A stretch of DNA of 5,846 nt. Origin: an uncultured bacterium. Its GTDB lineage: Bacteria > UBA4055. This document shows, piece by piece, positions 1 to 4,979 of this stretch (position 1 is its first letter; each line of letters starts with the position of its first letter). A program made the position numbers and the translations under genes. Below the pieces are notes generated by a model that saw only the letters and a list, made by a program, of their open reading frames with translations, ran no database searches and was not told the origin of the DNA. The stretch covers positions 1-5,846 of the forward strand of contig CALMWI010000470.1 of assembly GCA_937873545.1 (NCBI GenBank), given 5' to 3'.

Positions 1-623
1 AGTATGAATTTGAACTTATTCTGATATTTTTCCAGTATGATAGCGTCCTGGAACAGTTCAAGCATCTTCAGAAGAAGATCGTCGAAATCCATGGCGTTAT
101 TTGCTTTCAAGATCCTGTCATATTCGGGCATGATCCTCTTTGCTACCGATGTTATGGGGTCCAGCGCAGTCACGCTGTCCAGATTTGTATACCGGTTCTT
201 GAAATATGAAATTTTGTAGCTGATCAGCTTTGGGTCGAACATTTCGTCAGAAATGTTCAAGTTGTGCATCGCTTTTTTGATCGAAGCGTGCTGTTCAGCC
301 GAACCGTAAATCGAAAACCCTTTCGAATAACCGAGTTTTTCCAGGTTTTCTTTTATCAGCCTGACACCGAGCGCGTGAAATGTTGAACATGTGATCTGAC
401 CGTGATCTTTAACAGTTCCGGCAAGCCTTTCGCGCATCTCTTCCGCGGCTTTGTTCGTGAATGTTACGGCAAGGATGTTCGAAGGATTTACCTTGTGTTC
501 GTTTATCAGCTTTTCCACCCTGCCTACGATCACTCTCGTTTTACCGCTTCCAGCTCCGGCAAGCACAAGGCACGGGCCTTTAAAATGCTCGATCGCCTGT
601 ATTTGACTGTCGTTATAATTCAT
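1..623 (-). CDS. UvrD/Rep/PcrA-family superfamily 1 DNA helicase, N-terminal part (cut by window edge)
   Basis: This is the first 207 codons of an SF1A ATP-dependent 3'-5' DNA helicase; the frame stays open to the left edge. Seen directly: a Q-motif-like start (NDSQIQAI, residues 4-11), Walker A AGAGSGKT (22-29, with K28 and T29 as nucleotide-binding residues), motif Ia AVTFTNKAAEEMRERL (52-67), a motif Ib-like TFHALG (81-86) and MDFDDLL (178-184). The window ends just where the Walker B/DExQD motif would be expected. Family knowledge: such helicases unwind DNA in excision and mismatch repair and in replication restart. UvrD, PcrA and Rep cannot be told apart without the C-terminal half, so no symbol is given. 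The ATG is immediately after the TAA of the upstream kinase gene, and no Shine-Dalgarno sequence is visible ahead of it, so translation is probably coupled. The Q motif so close to residue 1 supports this start. Confidence 0.93.
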   Translation of the reverse strand, partial: MNYNDSQIQAIEHFKGPCLVLAGAGSGKTRVIVGRVEKLINEHKVNPSNILAVTFTNKAAEEMRERLAGTVKDHGQITCSTFHALGVRLIKENLEKLGYSKGFSIYGSAEQHASIKKAMHNLNISDEMFDPKLISYKISYFKNRYTNLDSVTALDPITSVAKRIMPEYDRILKANNAMDFDDLLLKMLELFQDAIILEKYQNKFKFI

Positions 624-1814
624 TTATTTGCTTATCGGAAAGCAGATCAGAAAACCTGTGCCGCTGCCGTAGTCAGATTCGACTTTTATCTTTCCCTTAT
701 AGGAGCTGACCATCTGCTTTGTAATGACAAGTCCCAGCCCTGTACCTTTTCCGTGTTCCTTTGTAGAATATCCGATCTCGAATATCTTCTCCAGATCATC
801 GGGTTTTATCCCTGTTCCCGTATCATAGATGTAAAGGCAAATTTTTTCAGATTTAACAAAAGTTTTTATGATTATCTTTTTCTGTTCTGTGTTCTGCATC
901 GCGTCATAAGCGTTCTTAAGCAGGTTAGACAGTATCTGGTCAAAATGAAGAGGCACGCCTTTCATCAAAGGTATATCCTCAGGCATAAAATTTATTTCTA
1001 CAGGATTCGTGTTATTATACTTGATCTGCATATAGCTGATATTTTTTCGTATAAGATCGTTCAGGTCAAAATTAACAGGCTTTTCCGACAGGTTGTTACT
1101 GATCCTGTTCGAGATACTTTTTATCATGCTCTCCATAGTTGTCAGGCTGTTGTCTATCAGCTTAAGTATATTCGAAGCAGAATCTTTTTCAGGCATACTG
1201 GCGGAGATCTCATTTTCAAGGATCTCGTAGCCGGTTATCAGGGTCTGGAGAGGGCTGTTAAGATCATGGACTATGGATGCTGAAAACTTTCCGAGTTCGT
1301 AGAATTTCTCCATCTCCATAATCTTTGTGCTTTTTTTCAGGACTTCTTTTAAAAGCTGTCTGTTGTTCGCCTCAAGGTTCCTGTTCTGCTCCTCGATCTT
1401 CTCCTTCATCCTTTTATGGTCAAGCCCCTGTTTTACGGCCTGTAAAAGCTGGTTGATATCCACTGGTTTAAACAGGAAAGAAAAAATATGACCTTTGTTT
1501 ATTGCGCGCACAATATCTTTCTTGTCTGAATTTCCACTCAGGATGATTTTGCAAATATTCGGGTATTCATTATGCACATTTTCCGCAAGTTCGCATCCCC
1601 TTATCCCGGGCATCATTTCGTCAGTAATAAGTACATCGATCTTTTTGCTTTTCAATATGTCGGACACTAAAAGAGGATCTCTGACCTTTACCACATCGAA
1701 ATATCTTTCAAGCACTAATTCAAGCGACTGGAGTATCATCTCCTCGTCATCTACTATCATCACCGATGCTTTTTCGTCGTCTTCAAGGTCACTTTCAAAA
1801 CTTATATTATACAT
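624..1814 (-). CDS. Soluble receiver-histidine kinase (Rec-HisKA-HATPase_c)
   Basis: A 396-residue two-component protein with the receiver domain first. Receiver, about 18-130: acidic pocket D22-D23, phospho-acceptor D65 in ITDEMMPG, switch residue S93 in LSGNSD, and K116 in FKP. A charged, probably coiled-coil linker spans about 132-172. The kinase dimerisation box carries H183 in SIVHDLNSPLQ. The ATPase domain has an N box with N297 and N301, G1 box DTGTGI (331-336), an F box around IFEIGYSTK (344-352) and G2 box GKGTGLGL (355-362). All catalytic residues are present. I see no signal peptide, membrane segment or PAS/GAF sensor, so it is probably cytoplasmic and controlled by phosphorylation of its own receiver by another kinase; this is inference. 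No partner response regulator gene is visible. The start has AGAGGA 6 nt upstream. It lies beyond the rplI terminator, so it is a separate unit from the ribosomal genes, and abuts the helicase gene. Confidence 0.93.
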   Translation of the reverse strand: MYNISFESDLEDDEKASVMIVDDEEMILQSLELVLERYFDVVKVRDPLLVSDILKSKKIDVLITDEMMPGIRGCELAENVHNEYPNICKIILSGNSDKKDIVRAINKGHIFSFLFKPVDINQLLQAVKQGLDHKRMKEKIEEQNRNLEANNRQLLKEVLKKSTKIMEMEKFYELGKFSASIVHDLNSPLQTLITGYEILENEISASMPEKDSASNILKLIDNSLTTMESMIKSISNRISNNLSEKPVNFDLNDLIRKNISYMQIKYNNTNPVEINFMPEDIPLMKGVPLHFDQILSNLLKNAYDAMQNTEQKKIIIKTFVKSEKICLYIYDTGTGIKPDDLEKIFEIGYSTKEHGKGTGLGLVITKQMVSSYKGKIKVESDYGSGTGFLICFPISK

Positions 1815-1841
1815 CCGCTATCCTCTAAAAAACATACATGA

Positions 1842-1870
1842 AGTTTAAATAAAGACAGCATTAATTACAA
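1842..1870 (-). promoter_or_regulatory. Candidate sigma-70 promoter for the kinase-helicase unit
   Basis: Read on the minus strand, TTGTAA (1865-1870, 4 of 6 matches to TTGACA) is followed after exactly 17 nt by TAAACT (1842-1847, 4 of 6 matches to TATAAT). It lies between the rplI terminator and the kinase start, where a promoter is needed. Both boxes are imperfect and the region is very AT-rich, so chance matches are likely. The kinase Shine-Dalgarno AGAGGA is at 1821-1826. Confidence 0.4.
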
Positions 1871-1896
1871 TCATAAAATGAATTTTGTTTAAATAA

Positions 1897-1921
1897 AAAA
1901 AGCCGGAAAAACCGGCTTTTT
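1897..1921 (-). terminator. Intrinsic terminator after rplI
   Basis: A perfect 10-bp inverted repeat (1897-1906 with 1912-1921, core GCCGG/CCGGC) encloses a 5-nt loop. On the minus strand the 3' arm runs directly into a T-rich tract (seven T, then ATTT). It begins 16 nt past the rplI stop codon. The plus strand has only five T after the stem, so the main direction is minus, ending the rpsF-rpsR-rplI transcript. Confidence 0.92.
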
Positions 1922-1937
1922 ATCGAAACTATAATAT

Positions 1938-2384
1938 TTATTCTTCGGGAATAACGCTTACGGTAATAATAATTTCGGTCTCTGAATGAGATTTGTAGCT
2001 GATCTTGTGCTCGCCGAGGTGTTTTATGTTCTCCTCGAGCTGGATCCTTTTTTTATCGACTTCCACGCCCATAGTTTTTAGTTCGTCAGCTATGTTCTGC
2101 GAAGTAACCGATCCGAAAAGTTTTCCTTCCTCACCGACCTTCATTTTGATCACGACGGTCTTTTCCGAAATAGCTTTTTTAAGAAATTCGTCAGATTTTT
2201 TCTGCTGAGCTACTTTGTATCCCTTGGATTTTGTGCTTTCTTTATAACGGTTCATGTGAGCGTCGGTTGCGGGAAAAGCAAAATTGTTGGGGATAAGAAA
2301 GTTCCTTGCGAAACCGTCTTTTACCTTGATAACCTCGCCTGCCTTGCCAACCTTTTCTACATCCTGTCTTAATATAATAAACAT
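1938..2384 (-). CDS. rplI: Large-subunit ribosomal protein bL9
   Basis: A 148-residue protein of the usual bL9 length and two-domain plan. The N-terminal rRNA-binding domain carries the family signature, seen as GEVIKVKDGFARNFLIP at residues 16-32. A lysine-rich connecting helix follows (about 41-75), then the C-terminal domain with KVGEEGKLFGSVT (82-94). L9 binds 23S rRNA near the L1 stalk and helps keep reading frame. The reading frame is open for 11 more codons upstream to a TTG at 2417, but that would overlap the rpsR 3' end. The ATG at 2384 starts with the conserved MFIILRQDV and has AAGGAG 6 nt away, so I choose it. It is last in the rpsF-rpsR-rplI operon, 13 nt after rpsR, and is followed by an intrinsic terminator. 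Confidence 0.97.
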   Translation of the reverse strand: MFIILRQDVEKVGKAGEVIKVKDGFARNFLIPNNFAFPATDAHMNRYKESTKSKGYKVAQQKKSDEFLKKAISEKTVVIKMKVGEEGKLFGSVTSQNIADELKTMGVEVDKKRIQLEENIKHLGEHKISYKSHSETEIIITVSVIPEE

Positions 2385-2390
2385 TTTCGT

Positions 2391-2396
2391 CTCCTT
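2391..2396 (-). promoter_or_regulatory. Ribosome binding site that fixes the rplI start
   Basis: On the minus strand AAGGAG lies 6 nt upstream of the ATG at 2384. It supports the 148-residue L9 over the longer frame beginning with TTG at 2417. It sits in the 13-nt gap after the rpsR stop codon. Confidence 0.8.
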
Positions 2397-2397
2397 T

Positions 2398-2625
2398 TTA
2401 TCTTGCGGTGTTGTCAACGAACGGCATTAAGGCTAAAATTCTTGCTCTTTTAATTGCGTTTGTGAGCATTCTCTGATGCTTTGCGCAAACACCCGATGTT
2501 CTTCTTGGAATTATTTTTCCCTGTTCCGTAGTGAATTTTGTGAGCTGTTTGTCGTTCTTATAGTCTATGTAAACAACATTTTCCTCGCAAAACCTGCAGA
2601 TTCTTTTTTTCTTTTCTTTTATCAT
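2398..2625 (-). CDS. rpsR: Small-subunit ribosomal protein bS18, zinc-ligand (C+) form
   Basis: A 75-residue bS18. Conserved segments are visible: IDYKN (20-24), the GKIIPRRTSG stretch (36-45) and AIKRARILALMPFV near the C-terminus. S18 pairs with S6 on the 30S platform and binds 16S rRNA. Unlike the E. coli and B. subtilis proteins, this one keeps four potential metal ligands, C10-x2-C13 and C47-x2-H50, in the order CRFC ... CAKH; this is the C+ arrangement thought to bind zinc. The start ATG has GAGGAA upstream, and that site overlaps the TGA stop codon of rpsF, so the two genes are probably translationally coupled, in keeping with their 1:1 complex. No ssb or priB gene intervenes. Confidence 0.97.
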   Translation of the reverse strand: MIKEKKKRICRFCEENVVYIDYKNDKQLTKFTTEQGKIIPRRTSGVCAKHQRMLTNAIKRARILALMPFVDNTAR

Positions 2626-2635
2626 TTTAAATTCC

Positions 2636-3022
2636 TCAGCTTAGGTTACCGGTTTCTTTTGCTGCAGCTTCTTTGTCCTCTTCCTCTTTTTTGATCCTGC
2701 CTGCTCCTGCAATGTCAAGCTGTTCCTGCTTAATGGCGTTTTTGTCCACAACGAGCGTCATATAACGCAGGACGGAAGAATTGATGTTCATGTCGTTCAC
2801 AAGGTTCTGAGGAACTTTGTTTCCCGCCGTATATTTGTACAGCACATAGTAACCTGTAGGCTTCTTTTTGATAGGGTATGCAAGCCTTTTTTTACCCCAC
2901 TGATCAACAGTTATTATCTCTCCGTCCGTTTTTATCATTTCCGTGTAGCGGGAAATAACGGAATCGATCTTTTCCTGATCGAGAGTCGGATCAATGATCA
3001 GCATCGTTTCGTACCTATTCAT
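2636..3022 (-). CDS. rpsF: Small-subunit ribosomal protein bS6
   Basis: A 128-residue bS6. The N-terminal ferredoxin-like fold begins with the typical RYETMLIIDPTL (3-14). Also family-typical are WGKKRLAYPIKKKPTGYYVL (42-61) and the VLRYMTLV strand (84-91). A charged tail of about 25 residues (KKEEEDKEAAAKE region) follows the folded core and is likely disordered. S6 binds S18 and the 16S rRNA central domain. The start has AAGGAGG 4 nt upstream (3027-3033), a strong site. It is first in the rpsF-rpsR-rplI operon and has its own promoter within the end of pth. A leader hairpin just upstream may allow feedback by the S6:S18 complex; that is inference from position and shape. Confidence 0.97.
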   Translation of the reverse strand: MNRYETMLIIDPTLDQEKIDSVISRYTEMIKTDGEIITVDQWGKKRLAYPIKKKPTGYYVLYKYTAGNKVPQNLVNDMNINSSVLRYMTLVVDKNAIKQEQLDIAGAGRIKKEEEDKEAAAKETGNLS

Positions 3023-3041
3023 TTCGCCTCCTTCTTTTGGT

Positions 3042-3072
3042 CTTAGGCCGAAAACTTATTATTTCCGGCAAG
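3042..3072 (-). promoter_or_regulatory. Leader hairpin upstream of rpsF, candidate S6:S18-binding autoregulatory element
   Basis: In the minus-strand transcript GCCGGAAA (3069-3062) pairs with TTTTCGGC (3054-3047) around a 7-nt loop, giving 8 bp including one G-U. Flanking CTT and AAG can add three pairs, leaving an unpaired CT on the 3' side. No U-run follows, so it is not a terminator. It lies between the predicted transcription start and the rpsF ribosome binding site. Many bacteria have an S6:S18-binding leader structure with a conserved CCG at this position. A CCG is present in the stem, but I cannot confirm that its geometry matches the known motif. Confidence 0.45.
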
Positions 3073-3088
3073 AATTTTGTACGCGCCA

Positions 3089-3117
3089 AATCTAATTAAA
3101 TTTTGTCTTTATGTCAA
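3089..3117 (-). promoter_or_regulatory. Sigma-70-type promoter for rpsF-rpsR-rplI
   Basis: On the minus strand a perfect TTGACA (3112-3117) is separated by exactly 17 nt from TAGATT (3089-3094, 4 of 6 matches to TATAAT). The predicted start near 3082 gives a leader of about 60 nt before rpsF. The -35 box consists of the last two sense codons of pth (TTG ACA, Leu-Thr), and the pth stop TAA starts the spacer. Read-through from pth may also contribute, since no terminator is seen between the genes. Confidence 0.75.
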
Positions 3118-3702
3118 GTTCTTTTCGTTATATGTATTCATCGCCCTTTCGATGCCGTTGTCAAGAAAGTACTCCAGAGCTTCAACGCTTTTATCAAGGG
3201 AAGTCAGAACATCTTCATGAAGTGCCGAAGGTATTTTTGAAAGGACAAGGTCGGGAAGAACCGCCGGATTGTTTGCCAGAATCGAACTGATCTGATCGGT
3301 CTTAAACCCGATCCTGAGTCGTGCAAAATCGAGAGTATCAAGCGATCCTATTATGGATTTTATGCCGTTGTGCCCGCCTGCTGTTCCTGATTTTCTCATC
3401 CTGATTGTTCCGAGCGGGAGATTAATATCGTCATAGACCACAAGAATATCTTCCAGGCCGGTTTCAAAATAGTTTATAACCTCAGAAACAGCTTCGCCTG
3501 ACAGATTCATGTATGTAGTCGGTTTCACCAAAAGTATCTTCTTAGAATTGAAAAAGCCGGGAGCGGCATAAAACTTGCCTTTTCCGGCTTTAAACAACAA
3601 TCCATGCTTTTGAGCAAAACGGTCAACCGATATGTATCCAAGGTTGTGCCAGGTGTCAGTGTATCTGCTACCCGGGTTACCCAGACCGATTATTACCTGC
3701 AT
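3109..3702 (-). CDS. pth: Peptidyl-tRNA hydrolase
   Basis: A 197-residue bacterial Pth that cleaves the ester bond of peptidyl-tRNAs released from stalled ribosomes and so recycles tRNA. Visible family motifs: GLGNPG (6-11, with N9), catalytic H19 in TWHNLGY, N66 in KPTTYMNLSG (60-69), D91 in VYDDINLPLG, and GGHNGIKS (109-116, with N112). These match the E. coli catalytic set N10, H20, N68, D93 and N114. Length is normal. The gene begins 28 nt after rplY, a common partner order (ctc-pth). Only a weak purine-rich AAGAAG is seen upstream, so translation may partly depend on rplY coupling. The last two sense codons double as the -35 box of the rpsF promoter. A GCCGG/CCGGC inverted repeat with a 23-nt loop lies inside the gene (3553-3591). 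Confidence 0.97.
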   Translation of the reverse strand: MQVIIGLGNPGSRYTDTWHNLGYISVDRFAQKHGLLFKAGKGKFYAAPGFFNSKKILLVKPTTYMNLSGEAVSEVINYFETGLEDILVVYDDINLPLGTIRMRKSGTAGGHNGIKSIIGSLDTLDFARLRIGFKTDQISSILANNPAVLPDLVLSKIPSALHEDVLTSLDKSVEALEYFLDNGIERAMNTYNEKNLT

Positions 3703-3730
3703 GGCTTCTTCTTATTTCAAAGTTTCTGTT

Positions 3731-4444
3731 CTATTTCTTTGCTGCGGGTTTTGCTGCTTTATCGTCAGCAGGCTTAGCTGCCGCTGGTGCCGCCACTTTG
3801 TCGCCCGGTTTTCCTGCTGCAGCAGGTACGGGAGCTGCTCCGCCGCCTTCAGCTGCGTGAATATCCGCGCCTGCTGAACCTCCGGCGTCAGAAACTGCGG
3901 CTCTTGTTATACCTACCCTGGCAAGAAGCATATCAGGCGGAGATACAAATCTGATATTGTCTCTTTTAACATCGGATACGTGGATAGTATCTTTAAGTTT
4001 AAGAGGTTCAACATCGATTATAATTTCATTAGGAACAAATTCCGCCAGAGCTTCGATCTCAACTTCTCTTGAGTTCTCGATCAATACTCCGCCCATATTT
4101 TTTACGCCGAAAGGAATTCCGACATATCTTACAGGTATCTTAACGGTGACTTTCATGCCGGGAGCTAGAGAAAGAAGATCTACATGAAGAAGTTTCCATG
4201 ATACGGGATGTCTTTGAATTTCTTTCATAACGACCTTGAAATCGCCTATCTCTGAAGTAATCTCGTGGATCTTTCTGCCGGATTTGACCGCGCGGTTAAG
4301 ATCGATCTCATTCATATAGTACGAATGGCTGTTCTTTATTCCGGGTCCGTAAAGATTTACAGGAATCAGACCTGTTTTTCTTTTAGCTTTGATAACTCTT
4401 TTGCTATCTATGCTTTTTAATTGAGCTACTAATTTTTCTGACAT
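3731..4444 (-). CDS. rplY: Large-subunit ribosomal protein bL25, CTC/TL5 long form
   Basis: A 237-residue bL25 of the long form. The N-terminal 5S-rRNA-binding domain (about 1-95) has GLIPVNLYG (25-33) and the characteristic VMKEIQRHPV...LLHVDLL block (72-91). The C-terminal beta domain (about 96-185), absent from short E. coli L25, contains VKIPVRYVG (101-109), RYVGIPFGVKNMGGVL and the FVPNEIIIDV region (136-145). A low-complexity tail follows (about 186-237), rich in Ala, Gly, Pro and Lys and probably disordered. L25/CTC binds 5S rRNA in the central protuberance; the long form is also known as general stress protein CTC. The start has AAGAGG 9 nt upstream (4454-4459). It lies 36 nt after a tRNA-Gln gene and 28 nt before pth. 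The domain limits are approximate. Confidence 0.95.
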   Translation of the reverse strand: MSEKLVAQLKSIDSKRVIKAKRKTGLIPVNLYGPGIKNSHSYYMNEIDLNRAVKSGRKIHEITSEIGDFKVVMKEIQRHPVSWKLLHVDLLSLAPGMKVTVKIPVRYVGIPFGVKNMGGVLIENSREVEIEALAEFVPNEIIIDVEPLKLKDTIHVSDVKRDNIRFVSPPDMLLARVGITRAAVSDAGGSAGADIHAAEGGGAAPVPAAAGKPGDKVAAPAAAKPADDKAAKPAAKK

Positions 4445-4480
4445 CTTGAGTCGCCTCTTTTCTAGGTTTCTTAAATTTTG

Positions 4481-4553
4481 CAGGGGTAGAAGGATTCGAA
4501 CCTCCGGAGTGCCGGGACCAAAACCCGGTGCCTTTCCACTTGGCGATACCCCT
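4481..4553 (-). tRNA. tRNA-Gln(UUG)
   Basis: A 73-nt cloverleaf. Acceptor AGGGGTA pairs fully with TACCCCT, and G is the discriminator. The D arm is GCC/GGC. The anticodon stem is CCGGG/CCCGG, with loop TTTTGGT giving anticodon UUG, which reads CAA. The T arm is GGAGG/CCTTC with one G-U pair and loop TTCGAAT. The 3' CCA is not encoded (the discriminator is followed by CAA), so it must be added after transcription. The first acceptor pair is A1-U72, whereas bacterial tRNA-Gln usually has U1-A72. It is the second of a tandem pair, 31 nt after tRNA-Gln(CUG). Confidence 0.96.
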
Positions 4554-4584
4554 CTACTTATGGGAATCTATTTATTTTAATGAG

Positions 4585-4655
4585 CAGGGGTAGAGGGACT
4601 CGAACCCCCGGTGCCGGAACCAGAACCCGGAGCCTTACCACTTGGCGATACCCCA
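4585..4655 (-). tRNA. tRNA-Gln(CUG)
   Basis: A 71-nt cloverleaf. Acceptor TGGGGTA pairs with TACCCCT at positions 2-7, but position 1-72 is a U-U mismatch; G is the discriminator. The D arm is GCC/GGC. The anticodon stem is CCGGG/TCCGG with a closing G-U, and loop TTCTGGT gives anticodon CUG, which reads CAG. The T arm is GGGGG/CCCTC with loop TTCGAGT. CCA is not encoded (the discriminator is followed by CTC). It starts only 13 nt after the spoVG stop codon, so it is probably released from a spoVG-containing transcript by RNase P. The base just before position 1 is C and could pair with G73. It closely resembles its UUG neighbour, suggesting an old duplication. Confidence 0.95.
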
Positions 4656-4668
4656 GTTAATAATAACT

Positions 4669-4968
4669 TTACTCGTCTTCAGCCGATCCGCCCGTGCTTT
4701 TGCCTTCGACATGGTTGGATAGTTCTTCAGCATACTTGTCAAGGATCTCTTTTTCAAGTTTTATCCTGAAATCATCCACTATCGGATGGGCGATATCTTT
4801 ATATGTGCCGTCCGGAAGTTTTCTGCTCGGCATACATACGAACAGTCCTTCCTTCCCTTTGATTATTTTAAGACCTCTGATTATGAAAGCGTTGTCGAAA
4901 GTTACATGAACAAAAGCTTTCAGCTTCTCTTCGTCTCTCAGGTTTACTCTGATTTCGGTTATTTCCAA
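4669..4968 (-). CDS. spoVG: SpoVG-family nucleic-acid-binding regulator
   Basis: A 99-residue SpoVG homologue. The conserved core spans about 1-82: ITEIRV (3-8), the AFVHVTFDNAFIIRGLKII stretch (18-36), GLFVCMPSRK (41-50), DGTYKDIAHPI (53-63). A variable acidic tail follows (SNHVEGK...SAEDE). Family knowledge: SpoVG proteins bind DNA and RNA and act as global regulators in Bacillus, Staphylococcus, Listeria and Borrelia; they occur widely in bacteria that do not sporulate. No membrane segment or signal peptide is seen. The start is TTG, placed 5 nt after a strong GGAGG (4974-4978); the encoded start MEITEIRV matches the usual family start. It lies 11 nt after ispE, its common neighbour, and 13 nt before a tRNA-Gln gene. 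Confidence 0.95.
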   Translation of the reverse strand: MEITEIRVNLRDEEKLKAFVHVTFDNAFIIRGLKIIKGKEGLFVCMPSRKLPDGTYKDIAHPIVDDFRIKLEKEILDKYAEELSNHVEGKSTGGSAEDE

Positions 4969-4973
4969 TGTGT

Positions 4974-4978
4974 CCTCC
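4974..4978 (-). promoter_or_regulatory. Ribosome binding site that fixes the TTG start of spoVG
   Basis: GGAGG on the minus strand lies 5 nt upstream of a TTG at 4968. No ATG or GTG lies in frame at the expected position, so the strong site decides for TTG. It falls in the 11-nt gap after the ispE stop codon TAG. Confidence 0.8.
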
Positions 4979-4979
4979 G

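Noticed and set aside
402..1283. A 293-codon open frame on the plus strand
   Set aside because: It runs antisense across the helicase start and most of the kinase gene, both of which have full family motifs. Its translation is rich in Cys, Phe, His and Tyr and shows no recognisable domain.
1495..1848. A 117-codon plus-strand frame
   Set aside because: It is antisense to the kinase receiver domain, has a Ser-rich shadow composition and no recognisable family.
2385..2417. N-terminal extension of rplI starting at a TTG
   Set aside because: It would overlap the end of rpsR and add 11 residues absent from L9 proteins; the ATG at 2384 has a proper AAGGAG and the conserved start.
3632..3877. A Cys-rich plus-strand frame of 81 codons
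   Set aside because: It is a shadow of the rplY alanine-rich tail and the pth 5' end on the opposite strand; the cysteines come from GCN repeats read in reverse.
4554..4584. Possible promoter between the two tRNA genes (a TAGATT resembling a -10 box)
   Set aside because: No acceptable -35 box lies at a proper distance within this 31-nt AT-rich spacer or the end of the tRNA gene.
4669..4968. spoVG as evidence for a spore-forming organism
   Set aside because: SpoVG is widespread in non-sporulating bacteria, and no other sporulation gene is visible here.
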